Assembly (NCBI RefSeq): GCF_000721235.1
Contig: NZ_JOFH01000061.1
Location: 1 to 33,900, forward strand
Length of the DNA: 33,900 nucleotides
Direction of reading: 5' to 3'
DNA from: Streptomyces olivaceus
Lineage (GTDB): Bacteria; Actinomycetota; Actinomycetes; Streptomycetales; Streptomycetaceae
Shown: positions 14,971-22,131 of the stretch, piece after piece
How positions within the stretch are numbered: the first letter of the stretch is position 1
How the letters are laid out: every line of letters starts with the position of its first letter
The notes under the pieces: model-generated
Database searches by the model: none
Told to the model about the DNA's origin: nothing
What the model saw: the letters and a program-made list of their open reading frames with translations, nothing else
Translations under genes and position numbers: made by a program

Positions 14971-15824
14971 AGAGATCCCAGCACCCCTTCGATGAACTCC
15001 AGTGACTCCCGCGGACTGAGAGCCTGAGATCGGATGATCCCATAACGGGCCGCCGCGAGAGTCGACTGTTCCGGGTCGGTCTGCAAGGAGCCGATTCCTT
15101 GAGCCTCGGCGTACGCGAACTTTTTGCCGTCCCTGCGGGAGACGACAGTGAAAGGCCCGTTCACGCCCGCGTTGTCCTCGCGATCGACAGGCATGACCTG
15201 GATCTCCACGTTACGCCTCTGGCCCATCAGCAGCAGGTGTGCCAACTGACCGCGCAGTACGGAGTTGCCGCCGTACGGACGTCGTAGGACCGACTCGTCC
15301 AGTACGAAGCTCAGTATGGGAGCGGGGCGCCGGTCGAAGATCTCCTGCCGTGCCAATCGCGCCTCTACGCGGTGCTCGATGGTCTCCTCGTCCAGAGGAG
15401 GACGCCTCATGGCGAGCACAGCCCGCATGTACTCCTCGGTCTGGAGCAGCCCCTTGACCACTATCGTGTCGTAGGCCACCAGCTCAATGGCTTCCTTCTC
15501 CAGCGTCGCCATCCCCTGGAAGAACACCGGATACTGGGCCCGTTCCACCTCCTCCTTCCACAGGCACAGCAGTCCGCCGGCCCCCAGTACCTCGTCCGCC
15601 CGGTCGATCGTCGCGGGCGACGGGATGCGCCGCCCCTGCTCGAACGACGCGATCGTGGCCGCCGAATACCCGATCCGGTTCCCGAACTCCCCCCGGTCCA
15701 GCCCCTCCCGCAGCCGGAGCGCCTTCAGGGTCTGCCCGAACGCCCCGACGACACCCTTTCCGGCCCCGTCCTCGGGACGGCGCCCGTCCTCGCCGCCGTC
15801 CTCACCACTCACGACCTCCGTCAT
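14967..15824 (-). CDS. XRE-family regulator with DUF5753 C-terminus (WhiJ-like)
   Basis: The 285-residue protein has an N-terminal Cro/CI-type helix-turn-helix (LRLREGLDRGEFGNRIGYSA, then TIASFEQGRRIPSP), followed by the DUF5753 domain (VKGLLQTEEYMRAVL, RRNVEIQVMP, GPFTVV). ATG 15824 has AAGGAGG 9 nt upstream. It forms a unit with the DUF397 gene and is divergent from an anti-sigma-like ATPase, which is the classical WhiJ/abaA-type trio. Such loci affect development and antibiotic production. The 145-bp divergent gap holds a near-palindrome at 15926-15940 (ACCA/TGGT core) that could be its operator. Confidence 0.93.
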   Translation of the reverse strand: MTEVVSGEDGGEDGRRPEDGAGKGVVGAFGQTLKALRLREGLDRGEFGNRIGYSAATIASFEQGRRIPSPATIDRADEVLGAGGLLCLWKEEVERAQYPVFFQGMATLEKEAIELVAYDTIVVKGLLQTEEYMRAVLAMRRPPLDEETIEHRVEARLARQEIFDRRPAPILSFVLDESVLRRPYGGNSVLRGQLAHLLLMGQRRNVEIQVMPVDREDNAGVNGPFTVVSRRDGKKFAYAEAQGIGSLQTDPEQSTLAAARYGIIRSQALSPRESLEFIEGVLGSL

Positions 15825-15969
15825 GGAACATCGCCTCCTTGATCCAACGCCCGGCCGGGAGCGCTGTCACGCCGCGCGCTTCGTACTCGCGGAGGCGCAG
15901 TGCGTACAGCAGATCGCGTCAGTGCGTCACCACTGGTCACGCTACGCGACCGACGCGACCTTGGTAGCC

Positions 15970-16692
15970 ATGACGAGCGAGCCCACCAGCACCCCTCAAC
16001 GCACCAACCTCAGCCCTCACTTGCGCAACACGTCGCCCACTCCAGTGACAGCGACAGCGACCACGCACCGCACCTTCGAGATGCGCTTCACCTCCACCGC
16101 GCGCGGCGCCCGCCTCGCCCGCCGCCTGGCGGCCGCGCGGTTGGACGACTGGGGTGTGCCGTACGGAACGGACGCGCACGACGCCATCGTGCTGATCACC
16201 GCCGAACTGGCTGCGAACGCCGCCGTACACGGCCACGTCCCCGACCGCGACTTCCACCTCCGACTGCATCTGTACGCCGACGCCCGCTCCACGACCGTCC
16301 GCGTGGAGGTCACCGACACCCGCGCCGAACGCGTCCCACCGCGCCCCGCAGCGGTGGCCGCCCCCGCTCCCGGCACCACCGAGACCGGCCGTGGCCTGCT
16401 CCTGATCGCCGCCCTCGCCACCCGCTGGGACTGGCACCCGCGCGCCGACGGCCCGGGCAAGACGGTCTGGGCCGTGTACGAGGTCGAGTGCGATGCCTGG
16501 CTCAGTCGGCCGGCCGACGAGGCCGAGTCCGAGGGGGTCGAAAAGTCCGTCTCACTCGAAGAGATGTCCGCCTTGACGGCCGGAACGCCTGTCCGGCCCC
16601 GTGGGACGGTAGAGCGTGCTCAACAAACCCCCACGGCTCGGACGCCCGGAACGGCGATGGACGGGTACGTACTCGTACCCGTACCCTGGTAA
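15970..16692 (+). CDS. RsbW/anti-sigma-like ATP-binding protein (GHKL fold)
   Basis: The protein has a GHKL-type ATPase fold. The N-box region is LITAELAANAAVHGHVPDRD, with the Asn that chelates Mg-ATP, and TGRGLLLIAALATRWDW corresponds to the G-box region. The middle part matches Streptomyces anti-sigma-like ATPases found beside XRE/DUF397 pairs. ATG 15970 is chosen because the homologous part begins near residue 38; the longer open frame overlaps the divergent XRE gene antisense. At 240 residues it has a C-terminal tail of about 70 residues with no recognised domain. The final codons overlap a palindrome upstream of the next two genes. Confidence 0.85.
   Translation: MTSEPTSTPQRTNLSPHLRNTSPTPVTATATTHRTFEMRFTSTARGARLARRLAAARLDDWGVPYGTDAHDAIVLITAELAANAAVHGHVPDRDFHLRLHLYADARSTTVRVEVTDTRAERVPPRPAAVAAPAPGTTETGRGLLLIAALATRWDWHPRADGPGKTVWAVYEVECDAWLSRPADEAESEGVEKSVSLEEMSALTAGTPVRPRGTVERAQQTPTARTPGTAMDGYVLVPVPW
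16661..16682. promoter_or_regulatory. 9-bp perfect palindrome upstream of the toxin-antitoxin pair
   Basis: ACGGGTACG (16661-16669) and CGTACCCGT (16674-16682) are perfect inverted arms around TACT, followed by a further GTACCC. The site is inside the last codons of the ATPase gene and about 30 bp before the antitoxin start. This is where an autoregulated toxin-antitoxin promoter would carry its operator. Confidence 0.5.
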
Positions 16693-16711
16693 TCCAGATC
16701 GAGGAGGCAGC

Positions 16712-16969
16712 ATGTCCGACGCCAACGTCCGTATCCCGGCCGAAGCCCGTGACAGGCTCGCCCGTATAGCTTCCTCTGAAGGCATGTCCCTGAGGGGGTA
16801 CCTCTCCCACCTCGCCGAGACGCTGCTCACGCCCGAAGAGCGAGCAGAGCGCGCCGAGCAGACTCGCGTCGCCCTGCGCGAGTGGAACGGCTACGACCCG
16901 AGCCCCAGCGAACAGGCGGCTCTCGACGCCGAACTCGACCGACGGCTGAGTGAAGCAGGCGCCAGGTGA
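16712..16969 (+). CDS. putative antitoxin with ribbon-helix-helix-like N-terminus
   Basis: This 85-residue protein begins MSDANVRIPAEARDRLARIA and continues GMSLRGYLSHLAETLL, the pattern of a short beta strand and two helices seen in ribbon-helix-helix DNA-binding antitoxins. The charged C-terminal half (EERAERAEQTRVALREWNG) would bind the toxin. ATG 16712 has GAGGAGG upstream. Its TGA overlaps the next start as GTGA, so the two proteins are made together. It would repress its own promoter at the palindrome upstream. Family assignment is by pattern and context. Confidence 0.75.
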   Translation: MSDANVRIPAEARDRLARIASSEGMSLRGYLSHLAETLLTPEERAERAEQTRVALREWNGYDPSPSEQAALDAELDRRLSEAGAR

Positions 16970-17349
16970 CGACAGAAGCTCTGCACGTCGTCCTCGACGA
17001 CACCGCGATGGTCGCGGCCGGCAAGGGCAACGTGCTTGCCTCCAGGCTGATCCATCGTGCTCAGACCGAGGCCGGCTGGTTCCTCTACGCCCCCGCCTGT
17101 GCCCTGGTGGCGGCGGACCGCATCCGGCCCGGCACCGCGGAGCATCTCGCCGCGCTGCCCGGGGTCGCCGTCCTGGAGCTGGATCTGTCCGCCGCGCTCG
17201 CCGTGGCCCGCGAGACCTCCTGGGCTCCGGCTCACGTCCGGTATGCCGCCGAGCCCACGGCCGAACGTCCGAACGGCGCGATGATCGCCACCATCGCACC
17301 CGAGGCGTGGAAGGGGCAGCCCGTCCGTCTCATCGACCTCGGGCCCTGA
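16966..17349 (+). CDS. putative PIN-like toxin
   Basis: The 127-residue protein starts with an acidic strand (VVLDDTAMVAAGKGN) and later has ELDLSAALAVARETS and a terminal VRLIDL. This fits the scattered acidic residues of small PIN-fold RNases, but the match is partial and not all catalytic acids are obvious. GTG 16966 overlaps the antitoxin stop by 4 bp. Operon order (antitoxin then toxin), size and the upstream palindrome support a type II toxin-antitoxin role. No toxicity can be claimed from the sequence. Confidence 0.65.
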   Translation: MTTEALHVVLDDTAMVAAGKGNVLASRLIHRAQTEAGWFLYAPACALVAADRIRPGTAEHLAALPGVAVLELDLSAALAVARETSWAPAHVRYAAEPTAERPNGAMIATIAPEAWKGQPVRLIDLGP

Positions 17350-17371
17350 TGTCTCCGCATCCGGCGGGCCG

Positions 17372-17512
17372 TCAGGCCCCACCCGTGGAGGGGGGCGTGA
17401 TCGATTCCGGTCGTTCCGGTAGCGGTTCCATGCCGTCCGGGGCCTCCGGCTCGGCAGCCGCCTGACGGCGCGGGAGCACCGGCCGATCGGCCACGACGAG
17501 GTCGATGCTCAC
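17372..17512 (-). CDS. small ORF or C-terminal gene remnant
   Basis: A GTG-started frame encodes 46 residues, beginning VSIDLVVADRPVLPRR with a Pro/Glu-rich tail ending STGGA. The frame is open for nine codons before the GTG (ending ELLPGE) up to a TAA, so it may be the truncated end of a larger gene. A G-rich tract just upstream could be a ribosome-binding site, but the spacing is poor. Part of it (17433-17463) recurs in the scar at 20705-20735. No family recognised. Confidence 0.25.
   Translation of the reverse strand: MSIDLVVADRPVLPRRQAAAEPEAPDGMEPLPERPESITPPSTGGA
17433..17463 (+). repeat. repeat R1, left copy
   Basis: This 31-bp stretch matches 20705-20735 with only two mismatches, in the same orientation. 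On the left it lies about 585 bp from repeat R2; in the right scar the two are 10 bp apart. Confidence 0.75.
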
Positions 17513-17571
17513 TTCCCCCGGGAGGAGCTCAAAACGAACTTACTCAAACGGGTCATAGTATGGAAGAAACG

Positions 17572-17589
17572 AGTAACCTTACAGTTACT
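17572..17589. promoter_or_regulatory. operator-like inverted repeat in an AT-rich pocket
   Basis: AGTAAC (17572-17577) and GTTACT (17584-17589) are perfect inverted arms with a 6-nt spacer. They sit in a low-GC pocket (about 17530-17600) that is unusual here. A -10-like TACTAT on the minus strand (17556-17561) has CTGTAA about 18 bp upstream, so a regulated minus-strand promoter toward 17512 is possible. Confidence 0.4.
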
Positions 17590-17615
17590 TTGAGTGGCTC
17601 TCCCGATTTACCGTC

Positions 17616-18209
17616 TCACCCGGCCCCCGGCATCACCCGCTCCGCGATGAGCCGCAGCTGTGTGTTCACGTCTGCCGTGTCCGGGAGGTCGCCGCCTGTG
17701 AAGGTCTTCACCAGGGTGCGGTCGGTGATGGCGCAGATCATGTGGTTGACGCCGCTGGGGGCGATCTCCCTTTCGATCTTCTCCCGGCACTCCTCCGGTG
17801 TGCCCGCGACCGAGAGGCGGTCGGCGATCTCCGGGGTGGTGAGTTCGATGCCGCATGCCAGGTCGCCCGCGCCGATCGCCTCGACGACCGGTTCCAGCTC
17901 CGCCGGATCGACGCCGTTGCGGCGCAGTTGCTCCGTCGGCATGGAGGAAGCGTAGATGCCGACCATGCTGCGGGCCGCCTCCTTCGCCGTCGCCGAGTCC
18001 GGGCCCGCGGCGAAGACCACCCAGGCCCCGATGTCCAGCGCGCGCCAGTCCTTGCCGGCCCGCTCCGCGCCCGCCCTGATGTGCTGTACCGCGTAGTCGT
18101 AGGCCTCGCGGGTGTAGCTGAGGGCGTGGTGGCAGCCGTCCGACAACTCCCCGGCCGCCTCGAAGGACCTCCTCGGCCCGCGCATGGCGCCGATCTTCAG
18201 CGGGAGGGG
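17616..18209 (-). pseudogene. N-terminally truncated LLM (F420/flavin-dependent) oxidoreductase
   Basis: The remaining reading frame, about 197 codons, is the C-terminal part of a luciferase-like monooxygenase-family enzyme. It includes PLPLKIGAMRG, AYDYAVQHIRAGAERAGKDW, WVVFAAGPDSATAKEAAR and, near the end, VAGTPEECREKIEREIAPSG. Family members have roughly 150 or more residues before this point, including the N-terminal half of the barrel. None of it is present; upstream sequence from about 18210 belongs to the TetR gene. No start codon is credible. The gene was probably cut when the adjacent TetR-hydrolase cassette arrived. A second, shorter remnant of a related gene lies at 20746-20794. 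Confidence 0.75.
18048..18096 (+). repeat. repeat R2, left copy (inside the LLM remnant)
   Basis: This 49-bp stretch, which encodes the YAVQHIRAGAERAGKD part of the LLM remnant on the minus strand, matches 20746-20794 with three mismatches in the same orientation. Confidence 0.8.
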
Positions 18210-18802
18210 GGCAGAGCCGCTGGTTTGACAGACCCGCGGTGCAGGCCGGTGAGGAGCAGGTCGAGGTAGCGCAGGCCGAGCGTGGCTCGTTCGGTCGGGT
18301 CGAGGGCACTCTGGATGTTCGCGGCGTAGGCAACGCCGCACAGCAGAGGGGTCATGTCCGACTCGGTGACGCCGGAATCGATGACTCCCGCCGCGTGCGC
18401 GCGTGCCAGCAGCTCGGCGAAGGCTGTGACGAGCCTTCGTTTGAGGTCGCCGGTGTGCTCCAGGGCGTCAGTGCCCGCGGCGAACACCGGAGGGAGCGCC
18501 GGGTCGGTCAGCAGGACTTCGATCGCTGCGGCGAGGAAATCACGCAACGCCGTCCAGGGGTCGTCTTCGGCCAATGCGTGCTCGGCCTGCCGCAGCAACT
18601 TCTCGACGGCAGGCAGCGCGACGGTCTCCAACAGCGCTTCCGGCGTCGGAAAGTGCCGGTAGACGGTGGCCACGCCGATGGATGCGGTCCGCGCCACGTC
18701 GTTGAGCTGCAGAAGTCTGCCGTCATCGACGTATCGCCGGGCGACCTCGATGATGCGTTGCCTGTTCTGGGCGGCGTCCTTGCGCAACGGTGGCGTGCTC
18801 AT
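18197..18802 (-). CDS. TetR-family regulator of the divergent hydrolases
   Basis: The protein of about 201 residues has an N-terminal TetR helix-turn-helix (LNDVARTASIGVATVYRHFP) and the C-terminal domain of the SbtR-like group (YLDLLLTGLHRG). ATG 18802 is preferred; GTG 18808 is two codons upstream. The end of the frame (VKPAALPPSR) crosses into sequence of the LLM remnant, so the original C-terminus may have been replaced. It is divergent from two alpha/beta hydrolase genes, and a 21-bp palindrome lies between them. Repression of itself and the hydrolases is the likely role. Confidence 0.85.
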   Translation of the reverse strand: MSTPPLRKDAAQNRQRIIEVARRYVDDGRLLQLNDVARTASIGVATVYRHFPTPEALLETVALPAVEKLLRQAEHALAEDDPWTALRDFLAAAIEVLLTDPALPPVFAAGTDALEHTGDLKRRLVTAFAELLARAHAAGVIDSGVTESDMTPLLCGVAYAANIQSALDPTERATLGLRYLDLLLTGLHRGSVKPAALPPSR

Positions 18803-18813
18803 ACCCACACCAT

Positions 18814-18834
18814 AACCGTATGGGGTATCCGGTT
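18814..18834. promoter_or_regulatory. candidate TetR operator between TetR and hydrolase genes
   Basis: The sequence from 18814 to 18834 has outer arms AACCG and CGGTT plus matching inner AT pairs, a 21-bp dyad. It lies 12 bp before the TetR start in the divergent promoter region, as expected for autoregulated TetR systems. Confidence 0.55.
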
Positions 18835-18897
18835 GTGTTACGTTGAAGCGGATGACTCATCCGCTTGTGGTTTGGGTCCGGCAACGAGGAGACGCCG

Positions 18898-19791
18898 ATG
18901 CCTTTCACCGTGGACGCCGTCCCGCACCTTCCCGCCGGGTTCGGCGACACCTTCACCAGCCGCACCGTTGACGTCGACGGCGTCGAACTGCACGCCGTGG
19001 TCGGCGGGACCGGCCCGGCGCTGCTTCTGCTGCCGGCGTGGCCGCAGTTCTGGTACGGCTGGCGGCTGGTGATGCCTGCTCTCGCCGAGCACTTCACGGT
19101 GGTGGCCGCCGACATGCGCGGCATGGGCGCCAGCGGTAAGCCTGACGGCGGGTACGACGCAGTCACCCTGGCCGACGAAATGACCGCCCTGATGGCCTCT
19201 CTGGGCCACGACAGTTTCCACGTCGCGGGCTACGACATGGGGATGATGGTCGGCTACGTGCTCGCCGCTCGCCATCGCGACCGGGTGACCAGGCTCGTGC
19301 TGGCCGAGGCCGTCCTCGCCGGCTTCACCCCGCTGCCTCCGCTGCTCATGCCCCCCGAGGTCAACGAGCTGGCCTGGCACTTCGTCTTCAACCGTCTGGC
19401 CGAGATCAACGAGCGCATGGTGTCCGGGCGCGAGGAGATCTACTTCGGCTACCAGTTCGCCACCAAGGCCGCATCACCCGAGGCCATTCCGCAAACTGCG
19501 GTCGACGTCTACGTCGATGCCCTGCGCGACCCTGCCGCCTTGCACGCGAGCTTCGAGTTCTACCGCGCGGGAGAGTCGGGGGACCAGGTGGTCGCGCTGG
19601 CCGCCGAGGGGCCGCTGGACATTCCGGTTCTGGCCATCGGCGGCGAGTACGGCATGCGTGATGGCGTCGAACAGGCGGTGCGGCAGGTCGCATCGGACAC
19701 CAGCGGCGCCATCGCTCCAGGTGCGGCGCATTTCCTGCCCGAGGAAGCGCCCGAATGGATGGCGCGCACCCTGATCGACTTCTTCGCCTGA
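18898..19791 (+). CDS. alpha/beta hydrolase, epoxide-hydrolase-like
   Basis: This 297-residue hydrolase has the oxyanion strand region LLLLPAWPQFWYGW, the DMRGMGAS motif, and a nucleophile elbow GYDMG with Asp113 in place of the more common Ser. Asp is the nucleophile of epoxide hydrolases and haloalkane or haloacetate dehalogenases. The general-base His is His278 in APGAAHFLPEEAPE. ATG 18898 has GAGGAG 7 nt upstream. It is the first gene of a two-gene operon under the divergent TetR. A detoxification or xenobiotic-degradation role is plausible, but the substrate is not known. Confidence 0.88.
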   Translation: MPFTVDAVPHLPAGFGDTFTSRTVDVDGVELHAVVGGTGPALLLLPAWPQFWYGWRLVMPALAEHFTVVAADMRGMGASGKPDGGYDAVTLADEMTALMASLGHDSFHVAGYDMGMMVGYVLAARHRDRVTRLVLAEAVLAGFTPLPPLLMPPEVNELAWHFVFNRLAEINERMVSGREEIYFGYQFATKAASPEAIPQTAVDVYVDALRDPAALHASFEFYRAGESGDQVVALAAEGPLDIPVLAIGGEYGMRDGVEQAVRQVASDTSGAIAPGAAHFLPEEAPEWMARTLIDFFA

Positions 19792-19812
19792 ACCGTGAAC
19801 CGAGGGAACACC

Positions 19813-20685
19813 ATGTCCAGCCTCCTCGAAGCCACCCGCGGCAGCGTCACCGTCGCCGGGGCCACCCGCACCTTCACTCTCGTCGGCGCCGCAGCGCCGG
19901 GCGATGCCAAGCCACTGATTCTGGTATTCCACGGATCCCGCCAGACCGGCGACAAACACCGCGCCTTCACCGGCGGCGTCTTCGACGCGCTCGCCGCCCG
20001 CGGTGCGCTGGTCGCCTACCTCGACGGCTTCCGCGGCAACTGGAACGACGCCCGCCGCGAAAGCCGCTTTCCGGCCCGCCTGGCCGACATCGACGACGTC
20101 GGCTTCACCCGCGCGGTCATCGCCACATTCGCCTCGGACCGGCGCGTCGACCCCAGCCGTGTCTACGCCGTCGGCTACTCCAACGGCGGCCAGATGGTCA
20201 TCCGCCTCGCCCATGAGGCTCCCGACCTGCTGGCGGGTGCGACGGTGATCGCCGCCACCATGCCCGCACCGGAGAACTTCCTCGCTGGTCAGGCGCCCCG
20301 GGCGTCCTTGCCGGTCTTGTTGATCCACGGCACCAAGGACCGCATCGTCTCCTACCGGGGCGGCACCATGAACTGGGCCCTGCGCACCCTCTTCAAAGTA
20401 GGCGGCGCGACCTGGTCGGCCACCCGCACGGCTCGCTACTTCGCCGAGCGCAACGGGATCACCACCGAACCCGTGACCACCCGCCTGCCGAAGAAGACCA
20501 CGGCCGACCCCACTGAAGTCGAACGCACAACGTACGAGGCGGAAGGTGTCCCCCCGGTGGTCCTCTACACCATCCACCGCGGCGGCCACACCGTCCCCGC
20601 TCCCTCCTCCGCCCCGGCACTCATCGGCAAGACCAGCCACCAGATCGACACAGCAGATCTCATCACCCAGTTCTTCGACCTCTGA
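19813..20685 (+). CDS. LpqC-like alpha/beta hydrolase (PHB depolymerase / feruloyl esterase family)
   Basis: The 290-residue protein has the family oxyanion motif VFHGSRQTGD, nucleophile Ser123 in GYSNGG, and His259 in RGGHTVP. It belongs to the esterase group that includes poly(3-hydroxybutyrate) depolymerases and feruloyl esterases. There is no signal peptide, so a cytoplasmic location is likely, unlike secreted members. ATG 19813 has GAGGGA upstream, 22 bp after the preceding hydrolase stop, so the two are co-transcribed. Its end lies 19 bp before the composite scar. Confidence 0.85.
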   Translation: MSSLLEATRGSVTVAGATRTFTLVGAAAPGDAKPLILVFHGSRQTGDKHRAFTGGVFDALAARGALVAYLDGFRGNWNDARRESRFPARLADIDDVGFTRAVIATFASDRRVDPSRVYAVGYSNGGQMVIRLAHEAPDLLAGATVIAATMPAPENFLAGQAPRASLPVLLIHGTKDRIVSYRGGTMNWALRTLFKVGGATWSATRTARYFAERNGITTEPVTTRLPKKTTADPTEVERTTYEAEGVPPVVLYTIHRGGHTVPAPSSAPALIGKTSHQIDTADLITQFFDL

Positions 20686-20704
20686 AACGCACGTGCTCCC
20701 GCCA

Positions 20705-20794
20705 CCGTCCGGTGCCTCCGGCTCGCCAGCCGCCTCGGCGCTGCGGTCCTTGCCGGCCCGCTCCGCGCCCGCGCGGATGTGCCGTACCGCGTAG
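20705..20794 (+). repeat. composite scar: repeats R1 and R2 joined
   Basis: Bases 20705-20735 match 17433-17463 (two mismatches) and 20746-20794 match 18048-18096 (three mismatches). The two segments are only 10 bp apart here but about 585 bp apart on the left side of the hydrolase cassette. On the minus strand the second part still encodes IRAGAERAGKD of an LLM enzyme. This is a remnant of a related locus with an internal deletion. Confidence 0.75.
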
Positions 20795-20856
20795 GCGGCT
20801 GAGCCTGTACTGGGCATGCGAGGCGGCGCCGGGACTGTCCAGGGCTCGCGGCGAGT

Positions 20857-21015
20857 CGAAAGTTTCGGACATCGATATCTTGATTTCCCAAGTGGAGCTG
20901 GGGTGACCTTTGTTCAGGCGGCTTGGGGATTCATGAAGTGAGGCTTGAAGTGCAGTGATGATCGACGTGTGAGCGTGTGTGTGATCTCGAAGGTTTCGAA
21001 ATATTTACCGAAACC
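20857..21015. promoter_or_regulatory. xylanase operator palindromes in the upstream region
   Basis: The 400-bp gap before xlnB, apart from the scar at its left end, holds no gene but several related palindromes. CGAAAGTTTCG spans 20857-20867. CGAAGGTTTCG is at 20988-20998. The perfect arms GGTTTCG (20992-20998) and CGAAACC (21009-21015) flank an AT-rich 10-nt spacer. A -35-like TTGACG follows at 21017-21022, with no strong -10. CGAAA/TTTCG palindromes are a known feature of xylan-regulated Streptomyces promoters and are bound by LacI-type repressors. Xylan induction and carbon repression of the downstream pair are inferred. Confidence 0.6.
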
Positions 21016-21087
21016 GTTGACGATTGACGCGTGCAGGCCAACACTGGCGCCGTCGTACTGCTCCACCTCCAGAGAGGAAGCACCGTC

Positions 21088-22095
21088 ATGAACGTGCTTG
21101 TCCAAGCGGGGCGTCGCAGACGCTGGTCCGTCATGCTGCTCGTGCGGAGCGCGTGGGCCGTCGCCCTGGCCGCGCTGGCGGCGATGATGCTGCCGGGGAC
21201 CGCCCACGCCGACACGGTCGTCACGACCAACCAGGAGGGCACCAACAACGGCTACTACTACTCGTTCTGGACCGACAGCCAGGGCACCGTCTCCATGAAC
21301 ATGGGGTCCGGCGGCCAGTACAGCACCTCGTGGAGCAACACCGGCAACTTCGTCGCGGGCAAGGGCTGGAGCAACGGCGGGCGCAGGACCGTGCAGTACT
21401 CCGGCAGCTTCAACCCGTCGGGCAACGCCTATCTGACGCTCTACGGGTGGACGTCGAACCCGCTCGTCGAGTACTACATCGTCGACAACTGGGGCACCTA
21501 CCGGCCCACCGGTGAGTTCAAGGGCACGGTAACCAGCGACGGCGGTACGTACGACATCTACAAGACGACCCGCTACAACGCCCCCTCCGTCGAAGGCACC
21601 CGCACCTTCGACCAGTACTGGAGCGTCCGGCAGTCGAAGCGGACCGGCGGCTCCATCACCACCGGCAACCACTTCGACGCGTGGTCGCGGGCCGGGATGC
21701 AGCTCGGTGACTTCAAGTACTACATGATCCTCGCCACCGAGGGTTATCAGAGCAGCGGCAGTTCCAACATCAATGTCGGGGGTACCGGTGGCGGCGGCGG
21801 TGGCGACAACGGCGGAGGAGGTGGAGGTGGTGCGTGTGCCGCCACGCTGTCCGCCGGACAGAAGTGGGACGACCGGTACAACCTCGACGTCTCCGTCAGC
21901 GGCAGCAGCAACTGGACCGTGACGATGAACGTGCCGTCTCCGGCCAAGGTGCTGTCCACCTGGAACGTCGGTGCCAGTTACCCCAGTTCGCAGACGCTGA
22001 CCGCCAAGTCCAACGGCAGCGGCAACAACTGGGGTGCCACCATCCAGGCCAACGGCAACTGGAACTGGCCCAGCGTCTCCTGCAGCGCAGGCTGA
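21088..22095 (+). CDS. xlnB: secreted GH11 endo-1,4-beta-xylanase with CBM2 module
   Basis: The 335-residue precursor closely resembles Streptomyces lividans XlnB. A long signal peptide with an Arg-rich start (RRRR at 9-12) ends at AHA, with cleavage before Asp42. The GH11 jelly-roll catalytic domain follows, with Glu128 in LVEYY and Glu218 in ATEGYQ as nucleophile and acid/base. These correspond to mature residues 87 and 177, as in XlnB. A Gly-rich linker and a C-terminal CBM2 module for xylan binding complete the protein. ATG 21088 is preceded by GAGAGGAAG; the longer frame to 21031 would spoil the signal peptide. It hydrolyses xylan outside the cell, together with the esterase encoded next. 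Confidence 0.97.
   Translation: MNVLVQAGRRRRWSVMLLVRSAWAVALAALAAMMLPGTAHADTVVTTNQEGTNNGYYYSFWTDSQGTVSMNMGSGGQYSTSWSNTGNFVAGKGWSNGGRRTVQYSGSFNPSGNAYLTLYGWTSNPLVEYYIVDNWGTYRPTGEFKGTVTSDGGTYDIYKTTRYNAPSVEGTRTFDQYWSVRQSKRTGGSITTGNHFDAWSRAGMQLGDFKYYMILATEGYQSSGSSNINVGGTGGGGGGDNGGGGGGGACAATLSAGQKWDDRYNLDVSVSGSSNWTVTMNVPSPAKVLSTWNVGASYPSSQTLTAKSNGSGNNWGATIQANGNWNWPSVSCSAG
21831..22095 (+). repeat. CBM2-coding direct repeat, copy 1
   Basis: This 265-bp stretch recurs at 22887-23151 with the same length and, by eye, about 90 percent identity, with long identical tracts. It encodes the whole CBM2 module of the xylanase. Confidence 0.85.
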
Positions 22096-22131
22096 CCGCT
22101 CGTGTCACGCGGAGTGAGGAGGTTAGTTCGT

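Noticed and set aside
17560..17955. Plus-strand ORF starting METSN-like in the AT-rich pocket (ATG 17560)
   Set aside because: Beyond the first 20 codons it is antisense to the LLM remnant, and it has no ribosome-binding site or recognisable domain.
18197..20794. Insertion sequence or integrative element
   Set aside because: The flanking matches are imperfect relics of local sequence, not terminal inverted repeats. No transposase or integrase gene is present, so only a rearranged cassette can be claimed.
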